DNA of 64,000 nucleotides, taken from contig NZ_JAVDYB010000001.1 of assembly GCF_031458235.1 (NCBI RefSeq), forward strand, positions 4,760,001 to 4,824,000. Reading direction: 5' to 3'. This document shows, piece after piece, positions 24,795 through 33,972 of the stretch. The translations under genes were made by a program, and so were the position numbers. The notes under the pieces were generated by a model, which was given only the letters and a program-made list of their open reading frames with translations, was not told the origin of the DNA and searched no databases. Position 1 is the first letter of the stretch. The number at the start of each line of letters is the position of its first letter. The stretch comes from Catenuloplanes atrovinosus. GTDB taxonomy: Bacteria; Actinomycetota; Actinomycetes; Mycobacteriales; Micromonosporaceae.

Positions 24795-25303
24795 GCGGTC
24801 GCACCGAGCCAGATGAGGAGGCAGGCCACCGCGAGGAACGTACTCACGGTGGCCCGCCGCACCCAGCGATACTTGAGGACGGCGATGCGGGCCAGCGTCA
24901 ACGCCTGCTCCCATGCCTGCCGGCGACGTACCGCGGCGGTGGCGGGCCGCTCGATCTCGACCGGGGAGAGACGACCCGCCACCGGGAACGAGATCGGATT
25001 GACGGCCGACGCTACGGACACCGGCATCCGCGGCAGGAGCGCGAGCGCCGTGCAGGCGAGCGAGACACTCAGCGCCAGCAGCCCGGCACCGAGCCACACC
25101 GCGCCGGCGGCATTCATCGGCGCCGCACCGGCACGCTGGGCGACCGAGGTGATCAGCAGCCCTTGGATCGCGACCAGCAACACCGCCTTGCTGTCCGAGT
25201 TCTTCACCCACTGCCCGAACTCGGCAACGCTGTGCAGCGCAACCATCAGATCCTGGTCAAGGTCGCGTCCCGAATGCCGCCGCGGACTCCGCATGTTTGC
25301 CAT
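24650..25303 (-). CDS. Pycsar-effector-like (PycTM/DUF5706-type) membrane protein
   Basis: 217 residues, ATG at 25303 (a second in-frame ATG lies at 25294; neither has a clear ribosome-binding site). An amphipathic N-terminal helix leads to VKNSDSKAVLLVAIQGLLIT, then a second hydrophobic helix (VWLGAGLLALSVSLACTALA), a soluble linker, ARIAVLKYRWVRRATVSTFL and a third hydrophobic stretch. The D-x-KA motif before TM1 and the KYR-x-x-R element before the last TM are the pattern I associate with the Pycsar 2TM effector family, where cyclic-nucleotide signalling triggers membrane damage. It converges on the cyclase/NTPase/SPFH genes and overlaps the SPFH gene by 145 bases. It may be the output of that cluster; this is inference. 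Confidence 0.6.
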   Translation of the reverse strand: MANMRSPRRHSGRDLDQDLMVALHSVAEFGQWVKNSDSKAVLLVAIQGLLITSVAQRAGAAPMNAAGAVWLGAGLLALSVSLACTALALLPRMPVSVASAVNPISFPVAGRLSPVEIERPATAAVRRRQAWEQALTLARIAVLKYRWVRRATVSTFLAVACLLIWLGATAYSSDGGNSSSGATSFAAVGTSSVVLASRAAQASASWRCWIVCCRMGS

Positions 25304-25370
25304 GTCTCGATGAGACCGTGACGCACGACGGTGATCCACGTATTCGTCCACAGATCGGATCACGGACACG

Positions 25371-25403
25371 GGAAGAGCCCCGCCGCTCCGGCGGGGCTCT
25401 TCC
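25371..25403 (-). terminator. Terminator-like hairpin after pheT
   Basis: GGAAGAGCCCCGCC and GGCGGGGCTCTTCC form a perfect 14-bp stem with a 5-nt loop, 14 bases after the pheT stop. There is no long U-run. It separates the tRNA synthetase operon from the promoter region of the convergent membrane-protein gene. Confidence 0.75.
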
Positions 25404-25416
25404 GCAACGTGCGCCG

Positions 25417-27915
25417 CTACGCGCCGCGGAGGGTGGCGCCGAACTGTGACGCCGCCGCCGCGACCGCGGCGTCGCGGGCGGAGACCGCCTCCTCGACCGT
25501 CAGTGTGCGGTCCGGGGCGCGGAAGGTGAGCTTGAAGGCCAGGGACTTCCGGCCCTCGCCCAGTGAGTCGGACTCGTACACGTCGAACAGGCGCACCGCC
25601 TCCAGCAGCGGGCCGGCCGCGCCGGCCAGCGTGGCCTCGACGGCACCGGCCGGTACGTCGGCGGGCACGACCAGGGCCACGTCGATCAGCGCCGGCGGGT
25701 ACGTCGACAGCGGCCGGGCCTGCACCACCGGCGCGGGCGGGAGCGCGGTCAGGTTGAGTTCCATCGCGCAGGTGCGGCGCGGCAGCTCCAGCGCGGAGAT
25801 CGCCGCCGGGTGGAGTTCGCCGGCGAAGCCCACGATGGTGCCGTCGACCGAGATCGCGGCGCAGCGGCCGGGGTGCCACGGCGCCTCGTCGCCGGCCGAG
25901 ACCGTGATCTCGCCGGCCGGGATGCCGGCGGCGGAGAGCACGGTGCGTGCGGCCTCGACCGCGTCGGCCCAGGTCGCCTGCCGGCCCTCCCCCCACCAGC
26001 CGGACGGGGAGGTCTCGCCGGCCAGCACCACGGCCACGTGCCACGGTTGCTTGGGCAGCGTGGCGTCCGCGGCGAACAGGTCGTCGTCGCTGGGGCGCTC
26101 GTCCACGCCCATCGCCGGCGGGCTGCCGGCGCCGGGACGCGGGTGGAAGACCGCGCCGATCTCGTAGAGCGCGAGGTCGCGCGTGCCCCGGCCGATGTTG
26201 CGGCGCAGCGTGGTGAGCAGCGGCGGCAGCAGCGTGCTGCGCAGCAGCGGCTCCTCCTCGGAGAGCGGGTTCGCCAGGCGCACCGCGGAGCGGCGGTTGT
26301 CCGAGGACGGCATGCCGAACGCGTCGAACACCGCGGCGGACATGAACGGGTAGTTGAGCACCTCCACGTACCCGTTCTCGGCCAGCGCGCGGGCCACGGA
26401 CCGGCGGCGGGCCTGCGCGGCGGTCAGGCCGTTGCCGGGCGGCGCGGTCGGCAGCACGCTCGGGACCACGTCGTACCCGTCCAGCCGGACGACCTCCTCG
26501 ACCAGGTCGGCCGGGTCGGTCAGGTCCGGGCGCCAGGACGGCGGCGTGACCGTGAGCACGTCGCTGGAGGTGGACGCGGCGACCGCGCAGCCGACCCGCT
26601 GGAGCAGGTCGATGACCTGGTCGCGCGAGTAGTCCACACCGATCCGGCGGGCCGGCAGCGTGGCGTCAAGCTCGATGAACCCGGCCGGGCGGCGGTAGTC
26701 CAGGTCGAGGATCTCCGCCGCGGCGGACGCGTCCGGGCCGCCGTGCTCGAGCAGCAGCGACACGGCGCGCTCCAGCGCGACCAGCGTGAGCGCCGGGTCG
26801 ACGCCGCGCTCCCAGCGCTTCGCGGCCTCGCTGAACAGCTTGTGCCGCCGCGCGGTGCGCCCGACCATGACCGCGTCCCAGTGCGCGGCCTCGAACAGCA
26901 CGTTCGTGGTGGTGGGCTGCACCTCGGAGGTCTCGCCGCCCATGACCGCGGCCAGCGAGATCGGCACGCCCGGCGCCTCGCCGGAGCAGATCACCATGTC
27001 CTCGGTGTCGAGCGAGCGAACCACGCCGTCCAGCGTGGTGATCTTCTCGCCCGGCAGCGCGCGCCGGACCAGCAGCGGGCCGTCGAGCAGGTCCGCGTCG
27101 AACGCGTGCATCGGCTGGCCGAACTCGAGCATCACGTAGTTGGTGATGTCCACGGCCAGGCCGATCGACCGTACGCCGGCCACCGCGAGGCGCCGCTTGA
27201 TGAAGTCCGGCGACGGCGCCGACGGGTCGACGCCGCGGACCAGCCGGGCCGAGAACCGGTCGCAGCCGATCCGGTCCTCGACGGTGACCGGCCACGGCAC
27301 GTCCTCGGTGCCGGCCGGGGCGGCGGCCAGCGCCGGGTCGCGGAACGGCACCTTGAGCGCGTGCGACAGCTCCCGGGCGAGGCCGCGGACGCTCATCGCG
27401 TACCCCCGGTCCGGGGTGATCTCCAGCTCCAGGATGATGTCGTCCAGCCCGACCAGCGGGCGCGCGTCAGTGCCCGGCACGTGGTCGCCGGACAGCACGA
27501 TGATGCCGTCGTGGTCGTCGCTGAGCCCCAGCTCGGCCGCGGAGCAGATCATGCCCGCGGACATCCGGCCGTAGGTCTTGCGGGCGCCGATCCTGAAGCC
27601 GCCGGGCAACTCGCCGCCGGGCAGGATCACGACCACGAGGTCGCCGGCCGCGAAGTTCCGCGCGCCGCAGACGATCTCCTGCGGCGCCTCGTTGCCGACG
27701 TCGACCGTGCAGAACCGGATCGGCTTCTTGAAGCCGGTCAGCTCCTCGATGGTGAGCACGCGGCCCACCACCAGCGAGCCGGTGACGGTCGCCGCCTGGT
27801 CGACGACCGAGTCCACCTCGATCCCGAGGGACACCAATGCCTGCTCGACGTCGGTGCCGGTGAGGTCCACCGGCAGGTCGACGTGTTCGCGCAGCCAGGA
27901 AACTCCGATGCGCAC
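25417..27915 (-). CDS. pheT: Phenylalanine--tRNA ligase beta subunit
   Basis: 832 residues, ATG at 27915, full length for bacterial PheT. It begins MRIGVSWLREHVDLP and contains the N-terminal tRNA-binding OB domain (GSLVVGRVLTIEELTG, EIVCGARNFAAGDLVVV), the B3/4 editing domain, the B5 domain (AARRIGV region) and a catalytic-like core. It ends in the anticodon-binding ferredoxin-like domain (STYPPALIDVALVVPADVPA to LTFRAPDRTLTVEEA). The beta subunit binds tRNA-Phe, hydrolyses mischarged Tyr-tRNA and completes the alpha2-beta2 enzyme. It lies 24 bases downstream of pheS in one operon. No T-box or leader peptide is obvious upstream of the pair. Confidence 0.97.
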   Translation of the reverse strand: MRIGVSWLREHVDLPVDLTGTDVEQALVSLGIEVDSVVDQAATVTGSLVVGRVLTIEELTGFKKPIRFCTVDVGNEAPQEIVCGARNFAAGDLVVVILPGGELPGGFRIGARKTYGRMSAGMICSAAELGLSDDHDGIIVLSGDHVPGTDARPLVGLDDIILELEITPDRGYAMSVRGLARELSHALKVPFRDPALAAAPAGTEDVPWPVTVEDRIGCDRFSARLVRGVDPSAPSPDFIKRRLAVAGVRSIGLAVDITNYVMLEFGQPMHAFDADLLDGPLLVRRALPGEKITTLDGVVRSLDTEDMVICSGEAPGVPISLAAVMGGETSEVQPTTTNVLFEAAHWDAVMVGRTARRHKLFSEAAKRWERGVDPALTLVALERAVSLLLEHGGPDASAAAEILDLDYRRPAGFIELDATLPARRIGVDYSRDQVIDLLQRVGCAVAASTSSDVLTVTPPSWRPDLTDPADLVEEVVRLDGYDVVPSVLPTAPPGNGLTAAQARRRSVARALAENGYVEVLNYPFMSAAVFDAFGMPSSDNRRSAVRLANPLSEEEPLLRSTLLPPLLTTLRRNIGRGTRDLALYEIGAVFHPRPGAGSPPAMGVDERPSDDDLFAADATLPKQPWHVAVVLAGETSPSGWWGEGRQATWADAVEAARTVLSAAGIPAGEITVSAGDEAPWHPGRCAAISVDGTIVGFAGELHPAAISALELPRRTCAMELNLTALPPAPVVQARPLSTYPPALIDVALVVPADVPAGAVEATLAGAAGPLLEAVRLFDVYESDSLGEGRKSLAFKLTFRAPDRTLTVEEAVSARDAAVAAAASQFGATLRGA

Positions 27916-27939
27916 AATTCCTCCGCTTAAAAGAAAGTC

Positions 27940-29082
<1,143 letters not shown>

Positions 29083-29146
29083 TCAGAGAGCGTGACTGAT
29101 CAGGCTCGCTGCCCGCGCGCACCGGCGGGCTGGATAAACGAGCGGA

Positions 29147-29971
29147 TCACGGTCGGTCACTCCTCGAAGCGCGTAGGGCTCTCGCCGAAGCATACAGACA
29201 CACCGCCGCGGCCGCCGCGAGATTGAGGCTCTCCGCCCGCCCGTACATCGGCACCTTCACCCGGTGATCGGCCGCCGCCAGCACGTCCGCGGAAAGGCCA
29301 TGAGCCTCAGAACCGAAGATCCACATGGTACGGACGGAGAGCGCCCCCGCGTCGGCCAGCGAGTCCAAATCCGCGTCGCCGTAGCCGGTGGCCGCCAGCA
29401 CGGTCAGCCCCGCGGCCCGCGCCGCCGTCACCGCCTCCACCGGGTCCGGCCCGCGCACCACGTCCACGTGGAACAGGCTCCCGGCCGTCGACCGCACGCA
29501 CTTGCCGTTGAACGGATCGACCGCGTCCCCCGCGAAGACCACCGCGCCCGCGCCCGCCGCGTCCGCGGTGCGCAGCACGGTCCCGGCGTTGCCCGGGTCG
29601 CGGATCTCCGCCAGCGCCGCGACCAGCCTCGGCCGCCGCTCCAGCGCGGTGGCGAGCGGCACGTCCGTCTGGTGGCAGAGCGCCACCACGCCCTGCGGCT
29701 GCACCGTGTCGGCCAGCGCGGCGAGCGCCTCGTCGGAGACCTCGGACACCTCGGCGCCCGCGTCCGTGGCCGCGCGGCTCAGCGACGCGTACCGGTGCAG
29801 CGCCTCGGTCGTGCCGAACAGCTCGATCACGGTGCCGGGCGACGCCAGCGCCTCCGCCACCGCCTGCGGTCCCTCGGCGAGGAAGCGGCGCGCGGCGTCC
29901 CGGTCCCGGCGCCGGTGCAGCTTGCGGGCGGCGGCGATCCTGGGCGTACGCGGCGTGAACAGGGATCTCAT
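29147..29971 (-). CDS. TrmH/SpoU-family RNA 2'-O-methyltransferase
   Basis: 274 residues, ATG at 29971. The N-terminal 100 residues are an RNA-binding L30e-like domain (RRFLAEGPQAVAEALAS). The C-terminal SPOUT domain carries the three SpoU motifs: EIRDPGNAGTVLRTADAAGA, MWIFGSEAHGLS and VKVPMYGRAESLNLAAAAAV, which form the trefoil-knot AdoMet site with the catalytic Arg in motif 1. It methylates a ribose in rRNA or tRNA; the TsnR/AviRb group, which gives antibiotic resistance, is one possibility. It sits in the conserved position between rplT and pheS, so a housekeeping rRNA target is most likely. The exact nucleotide is not predictable here. Confidence 0.92.
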   Translation of the reverse strand: MRSLFTPRTPRIAAARKLHRRRDRDAARRFLAEGPQAVAEALASPGTVIELFGTTEALHRYASLSRAATDAGAEVSEVSDEALAALADTVQPQGVVALCHQTDVPLATALERRPRLVAALAEIRDPGNAGTVLRTADAAGAGAVVFAGDAVDPFNGKCVRSTAGSLFHVDVVRGPDPVEAVTAARAAGLTVLAATGYGDADLDSLADAGALSVRTMWIFGSEAHGLSADVLAAADHRVKVPMYGRAESLNLAAAAAVCLYASARALRASRSDRP

Positions 29972-29992
29972 CCTTCGCGGCCGGAACAGCGA

Positions 29993-30020
29993 AGGCGCCC
30001 CGCACGGGAGCGGGGCGCCT
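29993..30020 (-). terminator. Terminator-like hairpin after rplT
   Basis: AGGCGCCCCGC and GCGGGGCGCCT form a perfect 11-bp stem with a 6-nt loop between rplT and the methyltransferase gene. On the minus strand it is followed by TTCGC, not a strong U-run, so it may be a partial terminator or an mRNA-stabilising end. Confidence 0.65.
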
Positions 30021-30057
30021 CGGCTGTCGGAGATGAAGCGGGTGGAGCGGCTGGAAC

Positions 30058-30450
30058 TCAGGCGGCCTGGGCGGGGGCGCCGCCGGTGCCCTCGGCCGCG
30101 ACCGCGGCCTTGGCGACCTCGACGAGCCCGGCGAACGCCGTCGCGTCGTTGACCGCGAGGTCCGCGAGGATCTTGCGGTCGACCTCGACACCGGCCAGGC
30201 GCAGGCCCTGGATCAGCCGGTTGTAGGTCATACCGTTCGCCCGGGCGGCCGCGTTGATGCGGGTGATCCACAGCTGGCGGAAGTCGCCCTTGCGGTCACG
30301 GCGGTCCCGGTACGAGTACTGCATCGAGTGCAGCACCTGCTCCTTGGCCTTGCGGTACAGCCGGGAGCGCTGGCCCCGGTAGCCGCTGGCGGTCTCGAGC
30401 AGGGTACGACGCTTCTTCTGGGCGTTTACCGCCCGCTTGACGCGTGCCAT
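30058..30450 (-). CDS. rplT: 50S ribosomal protein L20
   Basis: 130 residues, ATG at 30450. It is a standard L20: [59 protein letters not shown], then [19 protein letters not shown]. It binds 23S rRNA domain I early in 50S assembly. It has a short Ala/Gly-rich C-terminal extension, as is usual in actinomycetes. It is the last of the infC-rpmI-rplT set, 34 bp after rpmI. Confidence 0.98.
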   Translation of the reverse strand: MARVKRAVNAQKKRRTLLETASGYRGQRSRLYRKAKEQVLHSMQYSYRDRRDRKGDFRQLWITRINAAARANGMTYNRLIQGLRLAGVEVDRKILADLAVNDATAFAGLVEVAKAAVAAEGTGGAPAQAA

Positions 30451-30484
30451 TGAACTACTCCTTCAAAGTCAAGTGGCGCGCGCG

Positions 30485-30679
30485 TCAGCGGCCCAGCAGC
30501 TTCTTGATTCGCTTCACTTCGGACTTGGCCACCTCGACCGTGCCGGTCAGCCGGCGGGTACGGGTGGAGGACTTGCCCTCCAGCAGGTGACGCTTGCCGG
30601 CCTGCTCGGCAACGAACTTGCCCTTGCCGGTGACCTTCACCCGCTTGCCCATGCCGGTGTGGCTCTTCATCTTCGGCAT
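30485..30679 (-). CDS. rpmI: 50S ribosomal protein L35
   Basis: 64 residues, ATG at 30679, with a purine-rich ribosome-binding site (AAGAGGC) upstream. The typical L35 sequence is MPKMKSHTGMGKRVKVTGKG, then KRHLLEGKSSTRTRRLTG and IKKLLGR. It is a basic protein that binds 23S rRNA. It lies between infC (65 bp upstream) and rplT in one transcription unit. Confidence 0.98.
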   Translation of the reverse strand: MPKMKSHTGMGKRVKVTGKGKFVAEQAGKRHLLEGKSSTRTRRLTGTVEVAKSEVKRIKKLLGR

Positions 30680-30744
30680 TGAAAGCCTCTTCTTCCTGAT
30701 ACAGGCCGGGGGTTCCCGGCCGGTTGTGGCCGGGAGGCCGGCCG

Positions 30745-31413
30745 TTACTGGCCGGGGGTCCCGGCCGCTCCACCCGCGTCCGCGCCTTCGACGACGGACG
30801 CCGCCGCCACGGGCTCCTCGGCAGGTGCCTGGGCGTCCTCGTCCCGGGGCGGGCGAGGCGCCTTGGCGCTGGCCGCGACGCGTTCCGCCGCTGCCGCCTT
30901 GGTGGCCCGGTGCGGGGCCAACACCATGGTCATGTTTCGGCCGTCCTGCTTCGGCGCGGCCTCCACGTACCCCAGTTCCTGGATCTCCGACTCGAGCCGG
31001 CGCAGCAGGCGGTAGCCCAGCTCCGGACGGCTCTGCTCGCGACCACGGAACATGATCGTGACCTTGACCTTGTCGCCCGCCTTCAGGAACCGCACTACGT
31101 GACCCTTCTTGGTCTCGTAGTCGTGCGGATCGATCTTCGGGCGCAGCTTCATCTCCTTGATGACGGTCTGCTGCTGGTTTCGCCGGGCCTCGCGCGCCTT
31201 GAGTGCAGACTCATACTTGAACTTTCCGAAGTCCATGAGCTTGCACACCGGCGGACGGGCCATCGGCGCCACCTCGACCAGGTCCAGATCGACATCCGCG
31301 GCCAGCTGCAGGGCGCGCTCCAGCGGGACGATGCCCACCTGCTCACCCTCAGGGCCGACCAGTCGGACCTCTCGCGCCCGGATCTGATCGTTCACGCGTG
31401 GTTCGGCGCTGAT
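30745..31413 (-). CDS. infC: Translation initiation factor IF-3, probable AUC start
   Basis: About 222 residues if translation begins at ATC 31413, giving [20 protein letters not shown]; the first conventional start in frame is GTG 31395. A GAGGAGG sequence lies four bases before the ATC (31418-31424 on the plus strand), and the N-terminal EPR-N-IR residues are conserved in IF-3, so the ATC is preferred. The N domain runs to about residue 80 ([20 protein letters not shown]), then the linker and the C domain ([19 protein letters not shown]) complete the factor. An acidic Ala/Glu-rich tail of about 45 residues follows. Rare start codons in infC support autoregulation, since IF-3 itself rejects them. 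Confidence 0.95.
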   Translation of the reverse strand: MSAEPRVNDQIRAREVRLVGPEGEQVGIVPLERALQLAADVDLDLVEVAPMARPPVCKLMDFGKFKYESALKAREARRNQQQTVIKEMKLRPKIDPHDYETKKGHVVRFLKAGDKVKVTIMFRGREQSRPELGYRLLRRLESEIQELGYVEAAPKQDGRNMTMVLAPHRATKAAAAERVAASAKAPRPPRDEDAQAPAEEPVAAASVVEGADAGGAAGTPGQ

Positions 31414-31537
31414 GGGGCCTCCTCATAACTGCTTCCCACGCCCGCCGGCCGGCCGGCGTGGGTCTGGCTGACGACTCGCCCGCCTGCCCCGGCGGATCGA
31501 GCCTGCGCACACGGCGTGCGCCGTCGGCCACAAGCAG

Positions 31538-31568
31538 AAAGGCCCCGGCGACAGTGCACGCCAGGGCC
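31538..31568 (-). promoter_or_regulatory. Terminator-like hairpin in the infC leader (possible attenuator)
   Basis: On the minus strand GGCCCTGGCG pairs with CGCCGGGGCC over 10 bp (one G-T) around an 8-nt loop, and TTTCT follows. It lies about 125 bases before the infC start with no gene between. Position and form suit transcription attenuation of the infC-rpmI-rplT operon. No leader peptide or antiterminator was established. Confidence 0.55.
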
Positions 31569-32336
31569 CGCTCGACCGGTCACGGCTCGCGACCACGCCG
31601 TTGAGCGTGGCGACGAGCCACCGCACTGCGAGCGCGATGCGCCCGAGGCGGTCTGACCGGACCCGGACGCTCAGGGCGACTCGGGTGGGAGCAGGCGCTC
31701 CGCTTCATCACCACCACGCAGATTCAGGATCAACGATCATGGACATGCGTGATGGTCAGGTCGACCCGTCGAGTCTAACAGGCGCTCCACGAGGTCGCTA
31801 ACGACCCCGGCCCACACCCACCCGAGGGCCCACGGTCCCGCTGTGGCCGATGATCAGAACCGCCGCACGGGACCGGGATATTCCCGGCCGCGGCACGCCC
31901 ACTCCCCCGCCCGACCCGGCGGGCACCCGCTGAGCTCCGCCCTCGCCCGGCGCCGCGACCCGTCGCGATCGACCCAAGCCGGGCGGCGCCGGGCACGTCG
32001 CGATCAACCCAAGCCGGGCGGCGCCGGGCACGTTGCCGGCCGTCGCCCGAGGCGGATCGCTCAGGCACACCACGGCCCCCGGGTCCGCTGGGCACGTCGC
32101 CCGTGGATCGGGCATCGCGGACAACCTACGTGAGGATCAACGGCCGCCCGTCCCGTGGTCTCACGTGATCGCCCCACCGTGTGAGGCTCCGGCACGTTAT
32201 TCGGCGTGAATTACGTGCCTGCGGCTCAGATGGTCGAGGCCGACCCCCAACACTCACCCTCAATATGACGAAATTTCGGGCGCCGAGACAGGGGGCCGGG
32301 GAGCGTGAGCCGTGCGAGAGCCCGGGCGGCGACCGT
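31569..32336. other. Gene-free stretch: infC upstream region and degenerate repeats
   Basis: I see no convincing gene here. The minus-strand part nearest infC (to about 31790) has a possible -10 hexamer, TAGACT (31777-31772), giving a leader of about 360 bases. From 31800 to 32130 all six frames are Pro/Gly/Arg-rich shadows and contain the 35-bp tandem duplication at 31961-32030. From 32175 to 32290 the sequence is unusually AT-rich for this window. It may hold promoter or termination signals. Confidence 0.5.
31961..32030. repeat. Two tandem copies of a 35-bp unit
   Basis: Positions 31961-31995 and 31996-32030 are the same 35-bp unit with one difference (GATCGACC against GATCAACC). A degraded third start, CGTTGCCGG, follows. 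The unit is GC-rich and contains GGGCGGCGCCGGGC, itself nearly palindromic. It is intergenic, with no coding role seen. Confidence 0.9.
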
Positions 32337-32360
32337 GGGCCGCCGCGGTCGCGGCGGCCC
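32337..32360. terminator. Hairpin downstream of the 32378-32647 gene
   Basis: GGGCCGCCGC and GCGGCGGCCC form a perfect 10-bp stem with a GGTC loop, 17 bases after the minus-strand stop at 32378. It has no U-run. Likely transcript end for the small gene. Confidence 0.5.
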
Positions 32361-32377
32361 CGGGTGGGTGACGGGCG

Positions 32378-32647
32378 TCAGGAGGCCGCGTTCGGGTCGA
32401 CGTTCGTGGCGACGCGCTCGGCGGAGTTCTCGGCGCCGTCCATGGAGCCGGACGGATTTACCACGCCGTCGTAGTTGTACACGGTCGCGGAATCATGAGT
32501 TTTGCTCGTACGAATATAGCGGTGCACCAGTCCGTCATTCTCGATTTCGATCAGGCCGGTATCGCCCGCGTGCCGGGTCTCACCGTCGTACGGCCCTCCG
32601 ACCAGTGCGGCGTCCGTACCATCAATGTTCTTGGAATGGTCACTCAT
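32378..32647 (-). CDS. Small SigB-type-promoter hypothetical protein
   Basis: 89 residues, ATG at 32647. I do not recognise a named family. The core reads ALVGGPYDGETRHAGDTGLI, then VHRYIRTSKTHDSATVYNYD, a short soluble beta-rich domain; the tail is acidic and disordered. There is no signal peptide, TM segment or Cys. A consensus SigB/F-type promoter ends only 9 bases before the ATG, so the mRNA is essentially leaderless and the gene is probably stress-induced along with katE and the sigma-STAS gene. The reading frame has normal codon bias and is bounded by promoter and hairpin, which supports it as real. Confidence 0.7.
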   Translation of the reverse strand: MSDHSKNIDGTDAALVGGPYDGETRHAGDTGLIEIENDGLVHRYIRTSKTHDSATVYNYDGVVNPSGSMDGAENSAERVATNVDPNAAS

Positions 32648-32656
32648 GAGCGCCGG

Positions 32657-32681
32657 GTACCCGTTCTGAACGCGCTCAAAC
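32657..32681 (-). promoter_or_regulatory. SigB/SigF-type promoter
   Basis: Read on the minus strand, GTTT (32681-32678), 15 bp and GGGTAC (32662-32657) give an exact match to the same element found before katE. It lies immediately upstream of the ATG at 32647. Confidence 0.7.
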
Positions 32682-32806
32682 GGGCACGAAATTTGGCGTG
32701 ATCGTCCGCATGACCATCGGCTTACCAGGGTAGCCAGATCACCGCACGGCCGATTGAGATGGCCGACATTCGTCCCCTGGATAAAACCCGATTGGAGGGC
32801 ACTGAG

Positions 32807-33571
32807 ATGACGGACATCGCCACGTCCCGTTCAGCGTCCGAGACCGACGGCCAGACGTCCGCCACCGAGACCGCGAAGCAGCAGGCCCGCGAGGTCGGCC
32901 ACACTGCAGTCGAGGCGGGCGGCAATGTGGCCGGCACCGCCAAGGAGGAGGGCCGCCGCGTCGCCGAGGAGACCTCCCGGCAGGCGCGTCACCTCTACCA
33001 CGCCACCCGCGACGAGCTGCGCTCGCAGGCCGGCGCGCAGCAGCAGCGCGCGGTCGGCGGCATCCGCTCGGTCGGCGGCGAGCTGCGCTCGATGGCCGAC
33101 GCGAACGAGCAGCAGGGCCCGGTCGGCGACTACGCCCGCCAGGCCGCCGCGCGGATCGATCAGGTCGCGGACTGGCTGGAGTCCCGCGAGCCGGGCGCGT
33201 TGATCACCGAGGTGAAGGAGTACGCGCGCCGGCACCCCGGCACGTTCCTGGCCGGCGCCGCCGTCCTCGGCCTGCTGGCCGGCCGGATCACCCGCAGCGT
33301 CGCGGCCGAGGTCACCGACTCCGCGCCGTCCGGCGGCGGCACCACGCCGGCCCCGGCCACGCCGTCCGCCACCACGACCACCACGGTCACCGCGACCGCC
33401 CCGGTCCCGGCCGCCCCGGTGCCGGCCGCGCCGGTCACCACCGCGGTCGTCACGCCGGCCACCACCACGCTGCCGCCGACCACCGAGCCCGATCCGCTGT
33501 TGCCGCCGGTGACCGATCCGCTGGCCCCGCCGGCGACCGAGCGCCCGTACCCGGGAGATGTCCGGCCATGA
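32807..33571 (+). CDS. Envelope-stress-type protein with one TM helix and Pro/Thr-rich tail
   Basis: 254 residues, ATG at 32807 behind GGAGGG. The first 120 residues are helical, charged and rich in Ala/Gln/Arg (a YtxH/DUF3618-partner-like amphipathic region). HPGTFLAGAAVLGLLAGRIT near 160-180 is a short transmembrane or membrane-associated helix. The last 80 residues are low-complexity Ala/Pro/Thr/Val (TPATTTLPPTTEPDPLLPPV). It is the first of three overlapping genes (ATGA junctions) that recur together in actinomycetes, with holin-X and DUF3618 proteins following. Function unproven; membrane or cell-wall stress is the usual context. Confidence 0.8.
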   Translation: MTDIATSRSASETDGQTSATETAKQQAREVGHTAVEAGGNVAGTAKEEGRRVAEETSRQARHLYHATRDELRSQAGAQQQRAVGGIRSVGGELRSMADANEQQGPVGDYARQAAARIDQVADWLESREPGALITEVKEYARRHPGTFLAGAAVLGLLAGRITRSVAAEVTDSAPSGGGTTPAPATPSATTTTTVTATAPVPAAPVPAAPVTTAVVTPATTTLPPTTEPDPLLPPVTDPLAPPATERPYPGDVRP

Positions 33572-33972
33572 CACAGGGTCCCGATGTGTCGCAGCGCTCC
33601 TTCGGGGAGCTGCTGGGCGAGGTCACCCAGGACCTCTCCACGCTGGTCCGCCAGGAGGTCGAGCTGGCCAAGGCGGAGATGCGCCAGGAGGCGTCGAAGG
33701 CCGGCAAGGCGGCCGGCCTGTTCGGCGGCGCCGGAGTCGCCGGCTTCCTGGTGGTGCTGTTCCTGTCGTTCGCCCTCTGGTGGGGCCTGGCCAACGTGAT
33801 GGACCAGAGCTGGGCCGCGCTGATCGTGGCCGCGCTCTGGGCGATCGTCGGCGGCGTGCTGTTCACGCTGGCCCGCGGCAAGGCGCGCGAGATGCGCGGC
33901 CTGCCGCAGACCGCGGAGACCGCGAAGGAGATTCCCCAAGCCCTCAAGCCGAATCGTGGAGGCGTGTCATGA
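33568..33972 (+). CDS. Actinobacterial holin-X/DUF1469-family membrane protein
   Basis: 134 residues, ATG at 33568 overlapping the previous stop by four bases. The N-terminal helix SFGELLGEVTQDLSTLVRQE plus VELAKAEMRQEASKAGKAA is the hallmark of the phage_holin_3_6/DUF1469 family. Two transmembrane helices follow (VAGFLVVLFLSFALWWGL and AALIVAALWAIVGGVLFTLA) with a short cytoplasmic tail. Despite the holin name these chromosomal proteins are not phage-derived here; no phage genes are near. It is translationally coupled to both neighbours. Confidence 0.88.
   Translation: MTQGPDVSQRSFGELLGEVTQDLSTLVRQEVELAKAEMRQEASKAGKAAGLFGGAGVAGFLVVLFLSFALWWGLANVMDQSWAALIVAALWAIVGGVLFTLARGKAREMRGLPQTAETAKEIPQALKPNRGGVS

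Noticed and set aside
24813-25313. Plus-strand frame of 166 codons opposite the TM effector-like gene
   Set aside because: No family motif and Arg/Ser/Ala-rich shadow composition, while the minus strand has TM helices and conserved-looking motifs.
31798-32124. 108-codon minus-strand frame
   Set aside because: Pro/Gly/Ala-rich and built over the 35-bp duplication, with no ribosome-binding site or recognisable domain.
33568-33972. Prophage holin
   Set aside because: The holin-X family is chromosomal in actinomycetes and this copy sits in a stress operon with DUF3618; no phage structural, lysis or integrase genes are present.
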